A DNA stretch of 64,000 nt from Alligator mississippiensis. Taxonomy: Eukaryota > Chordata > Crocodylia > Alligatoridae. The notes below the pieces were generated by a model that did no database searches, had not been told where the DNA came from, and was given only the letters and a program-made list of their open reading frames with translations. Of the stretch, positions 38,840 to 49,229 are shown in pieces; the stretch's first letter is position 1, and every line of letters begins with the position of its first letter. A program made the translations under genes and the position numbers. The DNA is taken from the NCBI RefSeq assembly GCF_030867095.1, contig NC_081827.1:218343310-218407309 (forward strand). Direction: 5' to 3'.

Positions 38840-39480
38840 TGTTTTAATTACTTTAGACAAGCTCTTCTGAAGCTTGTATCCTCCTTTATGACAGTTCACT
38901 TTAGAAGCTGCATTGCTTCATTTCAGTAACTTTATTACCATTTGGCTCGGAGATTGCTATTTCGCCTTGGCCACAGATTTCATCAGTTGCCCGGTTCACC
39001 TTTGTCCACACTATACTTGTGAAATGACCTGCTCCTTTAGTGCTTGTCAATAGTAAATTGCTGCATCCTCAGTGTCCACGCTGAAGCACAGTAAAGAATG
39101 CAACTCTTTATTAAATAACAGGATTTTACACTTATTTTTTTTCTTAAATTAAGCTTTAATGTGGAAAGTCTTAATTACCATTTAATATCAGGTAATTAAG
39201 ACACACGCCAGGGTCAGCTATATAAAGCACATCAGTTTGAACTGCCACCTGATTAATAGGCTTGGTGATATAAAAAGTTCAGTACAAAAGAGTGCTCTGC
39301 CAGGGTCACTGCTTTAATAGCTCTGGAAAGTGCAGTTTTTGCTGTAATTCTCTCTTAACAATTGGATCAAAATAATAATTTGTGAGGTGTTCATGGTTGG
39401 CTTCTCCAGTGTGACGTCAAGTGAATTACTTGAATTTGATGATGTCAGTGAAATTGTTTTTGTGGGGAGCACCAAAGACT
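38840..39480. promoter_or_regulatory. Candidate conserved enhancer with homeodomain and CRE motifs
   Basis: This is non-repetitive sequence of moderate GC within AT-rich flanks. It contains a perfect inverted repeat GTCTTAATTACC / GGTAATTAAGAC (39168-39179 and 39191-39202, 11-base spacer), each arm holding a TAATTA homeodomain core. It also has a full cAMP-response palindrome TGACGTCA at 39412-39419 and a SOX-like CTTTGTCC near 39000. There are no TE hallmarks. In a large intron of a developmental-type gene this would fit an enhancer. Conservation was not tested. Confidence 0.4.
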
Positions 39481-39489
39481 AAACTTTTT

Positions 39490-41940
39490 TTTCAATTGGT
39501 TCTGATCAATATTTTATTTGGATCCAGTTGCTCAAAATGCACTTTCAGGTAATATTTTTTTTTTCTCCTCCTCCAAGGGGACTTTGAGACAAAGGTAGAA
39601 TTCCTTAGATTTTTCTAACTGATGTACCTATACATATAGTGGGGGCATATACATATTTTATCTATCTTATTTTGTACAATTGGTGTATATAAGTATACAC
39701 ATTTTAATAACCGTCTACATTTTCCAGATCTGTATGTATATCGATTTTTATCTATCTGGTGTTTTTATTACACGGTATAGATGAAGATGCATATAGATGG
39801 ATCTGAAGGCTGTAGCATGCAGAATATTTAACAATGGTGATAGGTACACATGAATTACAGTAACTTTTTTTTTAACTGTATATGTTCCAGGCCTTGCTTT
39901 GGCAGGCTGCTAAACCTGCATAGGGCACAGTCAGCTTCAGTGGGGCTCTGTGTGGGTACAGTCATTTCTCCCTGTTAATACAACTGCAAGATTGGATCCA
40001 TTTTGATTTTTTTACCTTCAGAACAGCTTGTAAACATAAATGCTAGCTGTACCCTATAAAATGTTCTTATTTTACATTTGGGAACTGTTGTAGCAGGAAT
40101 TAAACATCAGCCCTGCCAACACTCGTATATGTGGTTATCTTAAAATATCTGGAGAACCCCACTGAATTTACAGGGAAAATGCATAGTATATGCCTATGGT
40201 GTGTATGTGCTTCTACTCTTTCCCCAAAGTCAGAGATTAGGTAATTTTTCTAAGGCTACAGAGGATTGTGCATCACATCTGGCACAAGACCCGGGTAGTG
40301 CTTGGCTTCTGATATGTGGTTAAGCTCTGTACACAACCATCTTATACTTTTTCAAACAATATCAGTGCTTATCAGTTGTGTCTTATTTCTTCACATATCT
40401 CTGCTCTTAAAATGTAACATTGTTTTTCCGCAGGTGGATTTAGAATTGCGTATGAAAAACTTGCTTTGAGTTCACTTGGCTTTAGGTGCAGTTTGGTTGT
40501 GCACTGTGTCTTTAACAACTGAGATTGAGGTCTCATTTTGCTGGGCTCTGTAACAGAATCATTGCCCAAAACATTTACAATCTAAATAGGTAGGAGAGGC
40601 ACAATGGGGAGAGGGAAAAACTGCTGGCTCTTACAAACTAAAAGTAGAGGCTGAGGAGGTTTCTGTGACTAAAACAGGCCACTCTTGCTTTTCCTCAACT
40701 GTAAAAACTTACCACGGCCATGTGTATACACTGGGCCCAGCATTCCTTCAGTTCTTTTCTGGGAAGGATGGTCCCTCACTTCCAAAGCAACATTGTGCAA
40801 TCCTCAGTCAGGTGTGGTGAGGTGTTTTGGGAGTTTATTACTTATGGGCACAGATCTACCTACATCGCTCTGGAAGTGGACTGTGCAGTGGTTCCTTTAA
40901 TGTTGGTCTCTTCACTGTGTGCCCTCCTCCCTGCTGTTGATTGGCTGAGGGACTCCGGCTGCCCCACTGCCTATCCCTGGTTGGCCAGAAAGCAAAAACC
41001 ATGGTTTTAAATATGCTGCAGTTTTTGTGTCCTGGACAATCAGCAGCAAGTGGTGGGGGTGCTGTGTGGTGAAAAGCAAAATGAAGGGAGCCACTCTGCA
41101 GCGTACTCCTGGTGTGATTTAGGTAGATCCCTACTTATGGGGGGTGGGGGGGGAAGGAAGGAGGGACTAAGGAAAGTGGACCATTGTTGCCACTTACAGG
41201 TTTCTGAGGTGGGGATTGTCATTACATCTGATTTACTAATAAAAATTTCCAGATTTAGCTTGCTTCTAATCCTCCACAATTAAACATGTAAGGTTTAGAA
41301 GTCACTTTGTAAGGCTAGTGCAGTTCTTGATATGGTATGGTTTCTTCATCCTCAATTTTATGTGAAACTGTTAATTTGAAAATCATGGAAAATGCATTAA
41401 CAAAGTAAAAAGGAAATCAACATTTTGCTTCTTAGCAAGCAGTTACAAGCTGTTTTTCATAGGGATAAAATCTTCCTTTGGATAATAAGAATGTCTGAAC
41501 TAATATAACTTCACAGATATTAAGACAGTGTTTAAAAGGAGTTACAATTTGTTTTATCAGCTATGCACGTTTTTACTTCTACAGTACAGTACAGACCCTG
41601 TTAGCATTATAATAAAATGAAGCTTGAATTGTCAAAGTATTTCAAATTCTGACAGATAAACATGGTAAGCCTAGTTATTTTCTTAATGGTCCTACTGTGA
41701 TGAAATAAGTCTAATTGAACTCTGCTCCTGCATGGTTCCAAGAGCTGAACATTTTCAGTGATGTTTGGCAATGAAAAAGAAACCTTGTGATGCTAAATAG
41801 ATAATTCACTGATTAAATTGTAGAAATTACACCCAAACATGCCCCAGTTAAAATAAAACCTATCATTTTCATAACATGGCTAACAAACTCAGGAAATACC
41901 AAAATCTAGGTCATTCAGATTTAAGTATTCATAATCTTAA
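39490..41940. other. Noncoding stretch, no gene seen
   Basis: AT-rich up to about 40,680. Then a slightly GC-richer patch (40,700-41,200) holds overlapping frames of up to 96 codons without recognisable domains; this patch may be an unclassified old repeat. A faint MIR-like core is listed separately. Confidence 0.5.
40225..40335 (-). mobile_element. Probable MIR fragment, highly diverged
   Basis: gattaggtaatttttctaag then gctacagaggattgtgcatc resembles the reverse complement of the MIR core (ggttaagtaacttgcccaag, gtcacacagc). The following cacaagacccgggtag and ttggcttctgat fit the 'aacccaggtctcctgact' segment loosely. Confidence 0.4.
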
Positions 41941-41949
41941 AACTACTTT

Positions 41950-42060
41950 CATCTTTATACTTTAGTGCTTTGCAAAGTGTGTAACTGTTATCCCTATTTT
42001 GCAAATAGGAAAAACTGAGGCTACAGGGACACTGAAAGAGTTGCCTGCAAAGCTTGGTGG
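41950..42060 (-). mobile_element. MIR SINE fragment
   Basis: ttatccctattttgcaaata then ggaaaaactgaggctacagg is the reverse complement of the MIR segment around CCTCAGTTTCC...AAAATGGGGATAA, followed by a degraded 'gttgcctgcaaagc'. The MITE at 42118 lies directly downstream. Confidence 0.75.
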
Positions 42061-42117
42061 CCTAAGGAACAAATACAAGTTTGTTCTCTTGGATTAGTCA
42101 CTGAACCTCTTTGGCTG

Positions 42118-42392
42118 TCTATACATGTGCTTAGGGGTGGGGAGTGGGGCATTTTAATTGGAGCAGCTCCCAGACAGCTGCTCTAATTAAAATGCTGCAG
42201 TATCTGTCATATATTCAACATCCCACATTTCAAAATGGTCACCAGGGTGCTTTTTAATTAAAGTTCGTTTGAGTTTAGTTAAGGCACCCCTGCCACCATT
42301 TTGAAATGTGGGGTGCTGAATACACGTGATGCTGTTTAATCAAGTCTGCTCTCTTGTGTTCTACATGGAATGCATCGGAGCACATGTATAAG
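42118..42392. mobile_element. Palindromic hAT-like MITE, copy 1
   Basis: The terminal inverted repeats tatacatgtgct (42120-42131) and agcacatgtata (42379-42390) are perfect over 12 bases. A 39-base inverted pair lies inside (42212-42250 with 42284-42322), including catttcaaaatggt against accattttgaaatg, with few mismatches and a 33-base spacer. It has no coding capacity. The internal 'ccattttgaa..tggg.tgctga' block is shared with the copy at 45066. Confidence 0.75.
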
Positions 42393-42749
42393 CACCCTTT
42401 GAGTTTTATTTACTCTACGTTTCAAATGAGAATGATCACATGTGCTTACCTCAGGCCTCAGTAACTTTGCTAACACAGAAATAGTTTGTCTAAAATAGTA
42501 TTAATATCAGTCAGTTATTGATTAATTATGATAATGAGTTTCAACTAGACCCGCAGCTTAACATTTCCATACAGTTAACGTAGTTGTTTGGAACTTCATT
42601 TGAGCGCACTCAGTTACAGCTGAACTGACTGTAAAACAGAATAATTAGACAGTTAGATTTGACATGGATTACTTAAAATGCTGAGTTAGTCATGCACAAC
42701 ACTCTTATCATATGAAGGAAAGATTATTATATTGGGGATATTATACCCA

Positions 42750-42778
42750 ATATTATTATTATTATTATTATTATTATT
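42750..42778. repeat. ATT trinucleotide repeat
   Basis: About nine tandem ATT units. Confidence 0.95.
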
Positions 42779-42799
42779 CCATGATTATAATATCACCGG

Positions 42800-45060
42800 A
42801 AGGGATTTTGCTTTCAGGTCACCCTCCATTATAGACTAACCATATAAACATTCAGCCTAAAATAATTTGGAAAATTTTTGAGCACCTGAAAGAGAAGGAG
42901 TGATTATAAAATTGGTATATTTAAAGTTATGTATACTACTAGTTTTTGATTAATGTAATGTATTGTTCCAAGTTAAGTTATGACAAATTAAAGTTTTGGA
43001 ACACCAAAAAAGATCTGTATTTCAAATGAAGGGACTGTAATTTTTTTTTTTTTTTAATGATTTTCACCACAAACATATTTCATTCACTGAAAAAGTAAGT
43101 AAAGGAAGCTGAATTCAGACACCTGTTTTACCCATCCATTTCATTGTACATGATTGGTTTATTTTAGACAGTAAAAAGTGTGCTCAGAGAACACCAAAAA
43201 TAGGATTGTTTGGGTCTATTAAGAAATGTCACAGCTTATTTAAGTAAAATTATTAAGCTATAACCTTTATATCTTCCCTTTTACCCTAGTGTATGTCTAG
43301 GGCAAAGGTTCAAACCAATCCTTTTCATGTACATAATCATGGCCAACAATTAATCACGATCTAGTTCTTTAAAAAAAGAATCCATTAAGAAAGAATACCA
43401 GCTGAACAATCATTAAAATAGCAAATCTGATACATTAAGAATTATGGGCTTGCCATGTAAAGTTTGTGTAGCATTTAACAACCCTTAGAAGAGCATTAAG
43501 AGTAACTTGTGTGTAATATGCAGTAGTCATAGAAATCAGAAATTTTAGCATAGTGTACTATGTTTCATCAATTTTAAAATTGCAAGACTTGGATCAATGA
43601 ATGTGCTTCTAGGTTTCAAGAATGTCTTTGTTTTTTTCTTGAGCCTATTGGAACTAATCATTAATATACCAAGATGAGGAAAGCTTGAGCTAAAGCACAA
43701 AGAAGAAGAAAAATTCCACAAAACTTGTGTTTTATATATAGATTCATCTGTTTCATCTACACATGCCCTATACTAATAATAGAGTAGTACAAAATAAAGA
43801 CCCATCTACTTTCAAAGGGATATGAAATGTGTATGTGCAATAGAGCTAATTGGTGCAAAAGCATTAATTTTAATATCCAAATGGACCAAACATTGAAAAG
43901 CATTTAGAAAGTACTTTCTTCATACAGAGGAGTTGTTATTAGCAGAAAATGTGTTAAGGAACTTAGTCTCGATGAATCCAAAAGGATTCTTTGGAGTTAC
44001 CGTTAACCTGTGAAATTTAGAATAGGGAGTGATAAAATATATATATATATTTATAACCATTCTATCAAAATCTGTAGAAAATGATATTATTTTCAGTCAA
44101 ATTTTCATAAAATGTTTTGTAGACAGTTACCATTTTCAGTAAATTCTATAAGACTTTTTTTAATAAACAATGTATTGACACCTAATGGTAAAAAATAGGA
44201 ATATTTTTAAGAGGAGTATTTTAAAAAAAATGAAATTGTCCCAGGTACAAACACAAGCTTCTTGGTATTGCTCCATATGGAGAGGTGTCTATATACAATA
44301 ACTTAGTCTGAAAACTAATCCACCATTCCCTATGGGGAATGATTATACTGTTTAGAAAAGAAAGACTATTAGTTTCCTACTATCTAGTATTAGAGTTTTT
44401 GTCTCCCTTTCTGCTTCCAAAATACAAATTCAATAACTGGTAAAGCTAAGTATGGTTAAGGAGAGGTGCGACTTCTGAGGAAGACTGACAGGCCTGATTT
44501 CTGTCACCATTATTGTGAAAGGGATTCTGACCAGCTAACAGAGCACTGAATTGGAATGTGAGAAATATGGGGTTTTTAGTGGGCTTGTTTGGGATGTTGT
44601 ACAAGTTGGTATACTTTTCTATGCTTTCATTTTCATAATAAGAACTATGTCAGCGTCACGGAATAATATTTATTATTACCACAATTGGCTATTGACCACA
44701 TTCATCCCCAGCCTCCATTTCCCTTGGAAAATAATAGAATTACTATAACTCTTTCTCTAAGGGTTTTGTTTTTTTTTTAAATAATCCATTAGTATGGATT
44801 ATTATTAAATTGTACTACATGGTACAAAAAAATGTTTTGGAATAGAGCTATTTCCCTCCTAAATTTCACACATTTAGAGGAATTGCTGTTTAACCTTGTT
44901 GGTTTCCATACTGGTGAATTAGCTATGATTTAATTTGTTAATTTGCCAACATATATTGATTTTTTTTTTTTTTTTTTAATTCTACCATGCAGCTAAAGGC
45001 AAAAAAAAGATTTCCCTCCTTGTTTATTAGTTTAAGACATATGTGCAAATAATATGTAGG
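42800..45060. other. Noncoding stretch, no gene seen
   Basis: AT-rich DNA with an (AT)n run at 44037-44050 and T18 at 44960-44977. A phrase at 44540 (agagcactgaattggaatgt) is faintly MIR-like but too short to call. No exon. Confidence 0.55.
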
Positions 45061-45065
45061 CATTC

Positions 45066-45385
45066 TAGGGCATTTTTTATACATGTTTGGGGGGAGCTCT
45101 AATTAGAGCGACTCCAAGAACCACTGTAATGAGCCTGGAGTGTCTCATGTATCAGTGCCCCTGCACTTAAAAATGCAGCAGGGGGCGCTTTATCTAAAGT
45201 TCATTCAATAAGCTTTAAAGTGCCCCTGCGCCATTTTGAAGCATGGGGATGCTGATGCACAACACACAGAGGCTGGCTGGAGCGTGGTAATTGTCATGCT
45301 CCAGCAGACTCAAATAGAGTCTGCTCTGACGTGCTGTAATTACAGTATGTTGGAGCAGCCTCCTGGCTCATGTACTGGCACCCTA
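45066..45385. mobile_element. Palindromic hAT-like MITE, copy 2
   Basis: The left end tagggcattttttatacatg and the reverse complement of the right end, tagggtgccagtacatgag, are similar inverted termini. Two internal arms (about 45149-45193 and 45210-45254) are near reverse complements and include the same 'ccattttgaag..tgggg.tgctga' block as the copy at 42118. A second hairpin, gctggagc...gctccagc, lies at about 45279-45307. There is no coding capacity and no clear 8-bp target duplication. Confidence 0.7.
45175..45189 (+). promoter_or_regulatory. CTCF-like motif inside a MITE
   Basis: gCAGCAGGGGGCGCT matches the CTCF core (CCASYAGRKGGCRS) at almost every position, including the GGGGGCGC part. 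It lies in one arm of the palindromic transposon at 45066-45385, so a binding site may have been brought in by the element. Binding is not shown. Confidence 0.4.
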
Positions 45386-45389
45386 TATT

Positions 45390-46598
45390 GCTAACTTAGG
45401 TCCCAACTCTTATTTGTTCCTTTGGATTTCTCCTTTTATAGGCACTGATTATCCTAACTTACATCTTCATTGGTCAGCTGGGCCTTTTTTTGTGCACCAC
45501 CTCTCACTTCACTAAAAAAAAAAAAATCAAACCCCTTGTTGCTTGTTTTTAAGTGATGTATACTCAAAGGTAGTTGAAAAGAGGTAGCAAAAAATTGACA
45601 TTTAAATTGCCTTCCCTCCTCTTCACAAAGTACCAAGATTTTTATTCCAATAGTAACCTGTCTCTCTTTACCAGTTGTCATGTCTTCATGCTACTTTTTA
45701 ATAGTGTACACACAGGCCCTTATTCAGGAAAGCTTGTACTTAACTTTTAAAAAATATATTTAAATGCTTTCCTGATCCAGATTCTACTCTTGTGAATAAT
45801 CCCTAATTAACGTTTCTGATGTAGGTTCAATACTGCAAACTCCTTAAAGCGGGATTGAGGTATTCTGTAGTAAGTATGAAAACTGGTATTTTAAAAGTGA
45901 TCTGCATTTTTAAAACAAACCTGCTTTAAAACTTCCAAAAAGTAATAAAAACATTTAAAATACTACTTGTTATTAAATTGACAAACAATATGCCCTAATG
46001 CTATATTGCCGTGCTTTACATGGCAGTCATTAAATCCTGAGAATTGGCTCCAAACCCATCAAAATTAGGAACCCCTTTACACTGTTTCTATGTTCAAATG
46101 GAAATCTTTTTGCAAGTTGGTAATTAAAGTATTTAACCTTCATCTCCCTCTGTTTATTAGAAAACTATTTTTTTTTTTTTACAATTACAAAAATGCTAAA
46201 GCCAATCAAGCAGTTATTTTGATAAACAGCTTGAAACAGTCTCGCTTAAGTTCTACAAATAAAAAAACACAACTAAATAATCACCCTGAGCAGATTTTGC
46301 AGAGACCTCAGTCAACCTTTATAGGGGATAATTATGTTGGTGTTTTAACATGGGGCAAAGGAAAACATAAAATTAAGGCATGGAAGAGTGTGTGCCTATT
46401 TTGAGAAAATACTAGGATAATTGGTAAGGTATTTTTATTACCATTTTATTATACAAAGATATTGTTTTTTCCTCTGAATATATTTTTTTCAGGCTGTTAA
46501 GCTGTGTTCTGGTTGGCACGAATGTGGACAGAGTGTTAAGAAACTGCTTGCCACTGAAGTCCTGTTACCTTCACGAGATGTCTTAGGCATATATTTTT
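45390..46598. other. Noncoding stretch with one weak exon candidate
   Basis: AT-rich DNA. The 104-codon plus frame at 46090-46404 has low-complexity K/N/F composition and no domain. A pyrimidine-rich tract followed by CAG at 46490-46492 precedes a less AT-rich segment; see the separate entry. Confidence 0.5.
46493..46590 (+). other. Weak internal or terminal exon candidate
   Basis: A good-looking acceptor (tttttttcag ending at 46492) precedes balanced-composition sequence open in two frames. One reads AVKLCSGWHECGQSV and the other LLSCVLVGTNVDRVL to a stop near 46585. No family is recognised and no strong donor is visible before the CR1 3' end at about 46600. It would be spliced from the plus-strand gene starting at 8 kb. 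A chance acceptor is at least as likely. Confidence 0.15.
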
Positions 46599-46599
46599 T

Positions 46600-48070
46600 T
46601 AAAGTAACATAGTTTCATAGTTGGTAGGGTCTGAAGAGACCTGAGCAGATCATCTAGTCTGACCCCCTGCCATGGCAGGAAAGAGTACTGAGGTCAAACA
46701 ACCCCGGCAAGGTGTTTATCCAGCCTCCTTTTAAAGACCCCCAGGGTAGGAGCCAGCACTACTTCTCTTGGAAGTTGGTTCTAGATCCTAGCCACTCTGA
46801 CAGTGAAGTAGCGCCTCCTGATATCTAGTCTGAATCTACCCTCTGCCAGCTTGTGACCATTATTTCTTGTCACTCCTGGTAGTGCTCGGGGGACCAGGGA
46901 CTCCCCCAATGCCTGCTGGTCCCTTCTGACTAGTTTGTGAACGGCCACTAGATCCCCCCTCGGCCTTCTCTTGTGGAGGCTGAACAGGTTCAGGTCCCTT
47001 AACCTCTCCTCGTAGGGCCTGCCCTGCTGACTCCTGATCATGCGAGCAGCCCTCCTCTGGATCCTCTCCATGTTGTTTGCATCCTTCCTGAAGTGCAGCG
47101 CCCAGAACTGGACACAGTACTCCAACTGCGGCCTGACCAGTGCCGCATAGAGGGGGAGGATCACCTCCTTGGACCTACTCGTGATGCATCTGTGGATGCA
47201 TGACAAGGTGTGATTGGCCTTCCTGACCGCGTCCCCACACTGTTGGCCCATGTTTATTTTGGCATCAATAATGACTCCAAGAGCCTTTTCTGCCTCTGCA
47301 CTGATGAGAAGGGAGTTCCCCAGCCTGTAGGTATGCTGCTGGTTCTTCCCTCCCAGGTTCAGTACCTTGCACTAGTCAGTGTTGTAACCCATCCTGTTCT
47401 CATCCACCCACCCCTGTAAACTGTCCAGGTCTGATTGCAGTCTATTACTCCCTTCTAGCGTGCCCACTTCTCCCCACATCTTAGTGTCATCTGCAAATTT
47501 TGAACAGGGTGCTTTTTACCCCCTCGTCCAAGTCACTGATGAAGATGTTGAACAATGCGGGTCCAAGGACCAATCTCTGGGGGACCCCACTGCCCACATC
47601 CCTCCAGGTCGAATAAGACCCGTCCACCACCACTCTCTGGGTGTGCCCTCTAGGCAATTAGTGACCCATCTGACTGTATAGGTGTCGATGCCACAGTCTC
47701 CTAGTTTTTTTATGAGAATGGGGTGAGAGACAGTGTCGAAGGCCTTCCTAAAATCCAGAAAGACTATGTCCACCGTGACACCTTTATCCAAGAATTTTGT
47801 GACCTGGCCATAGAAGGCTGCCAGGTTGGTCTGACAGGACTTGCCTTGAATGAACCCATGTTGGTTGCCTCTAAGCATAATCTCCCTTGCTGGCCCCTTG
47901 CGGATATGCACCAGGATAATTCTCTCAAAAAGCTTACCCAGGACCGAGGTAAGACTAACTGGCCACAAACTTATGTTTGTGCTTTTAACAGCGTGACTAT
48001 CCTCAAAAGTTTTATTAGCTGCTTTGTCTTCCTGGTGACTCAGGTGCCAGGAGTGTTCATTGTTTCCCAC
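46600..48070 (-). mobile_element. CR1 LINE, 5'-truncated, frameshifted
   Basis: This is a CR1-family non-LTR retrotransposon. Reading the minus strand, reverse transcriptase motifs appear in order: [58 protein letters not shown], then a frameshift, and the catalytic FADD (47497-47486) in another frame. The C-terminal part is TSRSKEVILPLYAALVRPQL, YCVQFWALHFRKD, RIQRRAARMIRSQQGRPYEE, LFSLHKRRPRGDLVAVHKL and RFRLDIRRRYFTVRVARI. The 3' tail ends in two 8-base units of the actatgaa type (about 46604-46620), as in CR1. The region beyond about 47965, although in the same open frame, does not resemble the CR1 segment normally preceding PVSLTS. It is inactive. Confidence 0.93.
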
Positions 48071-48287
48071 AGGGGTGATGGAACACTATTGCTATTTTAT
48101 GACTGAAGAATTAACACTTAGCCTGCACCACAGCAGGGGTAGACCTACTGGCTTTGGTGCAAGTATGCAAAATGTAAGTTGAGGATCTCGCCCAGTAAGT
48201 CATGCTCTAGTCTATAAGTCATAGGGTGGTCCATGGAATTTCTCTGGATTTACCCCAGGGTACCTGAAATCAGAATCTGGCCTCCCA

Positions 48288-48850
48288 GGGCATATCCAGA
48301 TGAGCATGCACAAAAGTGTCCAGACAAACTTGTCCAGATAACCATACCTCTGCACCACCTAGAGTGCCACAAACTGCATATGCAGGTGTTCACTACACTG
48401 CTGTTTTGCAGGGGGGGGGGGGGGGGAGGAACTGACACTGGGAGATCCCAGTATCAAAAAAAAAAAAAACATGCCAGAAAAAAACAGGGTGGCACACATG
48501 GCTGCAGTGTGTGCCACCCAAGACCAGAGCCTGGCCATCCAGAGCCACGTTTCATCTGCCAGCCAGGCTCCATGTGCCAGGGTCACCGCTGCTGGAGCCC
48601 CAGGAGGCCCCCAGGACCCCATTAGGTAAGGCTGCTGAGACCTACCCAAGTGCTAGCCCTAGCCTCCCTTACCCCACCCTGGGCAACTTGCTGCACACCA
48701 GAGCATGTGGGCAGGGGAGTTTCCTGGGAACAACTAGCATTGGCACAGATATGTGCCACTGCTACTTGTCCCTGGGGAACACCCATTCCCACTTGTGAGA
48801 ACGTACCTGCACTGCTCTGAAAAAGTACCACTGCTCTGAAAAAGTACCGC
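48288..48850. repeat. Palindromic unclassified repeat, probably hAT-derived
   Basis: The left edge, cagggcatatccagatgagc, resembles the termini of the MITEs at 45066 and 22069. Inside, GGTGGCACACA (48488-48498) and TGTGTGCCACC (48508-48518) form a perfect 11-bp hairpin with a 9-base loop. A G16 run (48411-48426) and an A14 run (48456-48469) are included. Near the right side a 19-bp unit is tandemly duplicated. Open frames of up to 132 codons on both strands have no domain. The ends are approximate. Confidence 0.5.
48810..48847. repeat. 19-bp unit, two tandem copies
   Basis: cactgctctgaaaaagtac occurs twice in succession without mismatch. Confidence 0.95.
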
Positions 48851-48921
48851 TAAGTGCTTGATCATTGTTGCATAGTAGAGTTGTAGGATTCCATTCGTTC
48901 TTCTCCCCCCCCTTATTATAA

Positions 48922-48943
48922 TTTTTTTTTTTTTTTTTTTTTT
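48922..48943. repeat. Run of 22 T
   Basis: An uninterrupted T run. It could be the reverse of a retroposed poly(A) tail, but no retroposed body is recognised to its left or right. Confidence 0.9.
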
Positions 48944-49217
48944 AGCTTGAAGCTCAATTTTTTTCATGTGTATATCCATTGTGTTGCCCATGTTAACATG
49001 GGAAACCACAACACTTGTGGAGTTACTTTGATTAGAAGCCTCTTGTTTGGCTTGTGGCCCACAGGGCAAGAGAGGCATTGATGATCCCAGGGGGATAATA
49101 CTTCCAGAAACCCCACAGCATTTTGTTTTCAAATGTTTAGAAAATGGGGAATGAAAGAGAAATCAGAAATGATGTGCTTGGGGAAGAGAAATCTCTTATT
49201 ATCTCCAAGGAGCCAAA

Positions 49218-49229
49218 GGGGGGGGGGGG
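49218..49229. repeat. Run of 12 G
   Basis: An uninterrupted G run. Confidence 0.95.

Noticed and set aside
46781-48070. CR1 frames read as cellular genes
   Set aside because: Reverse transcriptase motifs, frameshifts between them, 5' truncation and the CR1-type 3' tail show a retrotransposon relic.
48922-48943. T22 run as a poly(A) tail of a retroposed gene on the minus strand
   Set aside because: No gene-like or SINE-like body adjoins it and no target duplication was seen.
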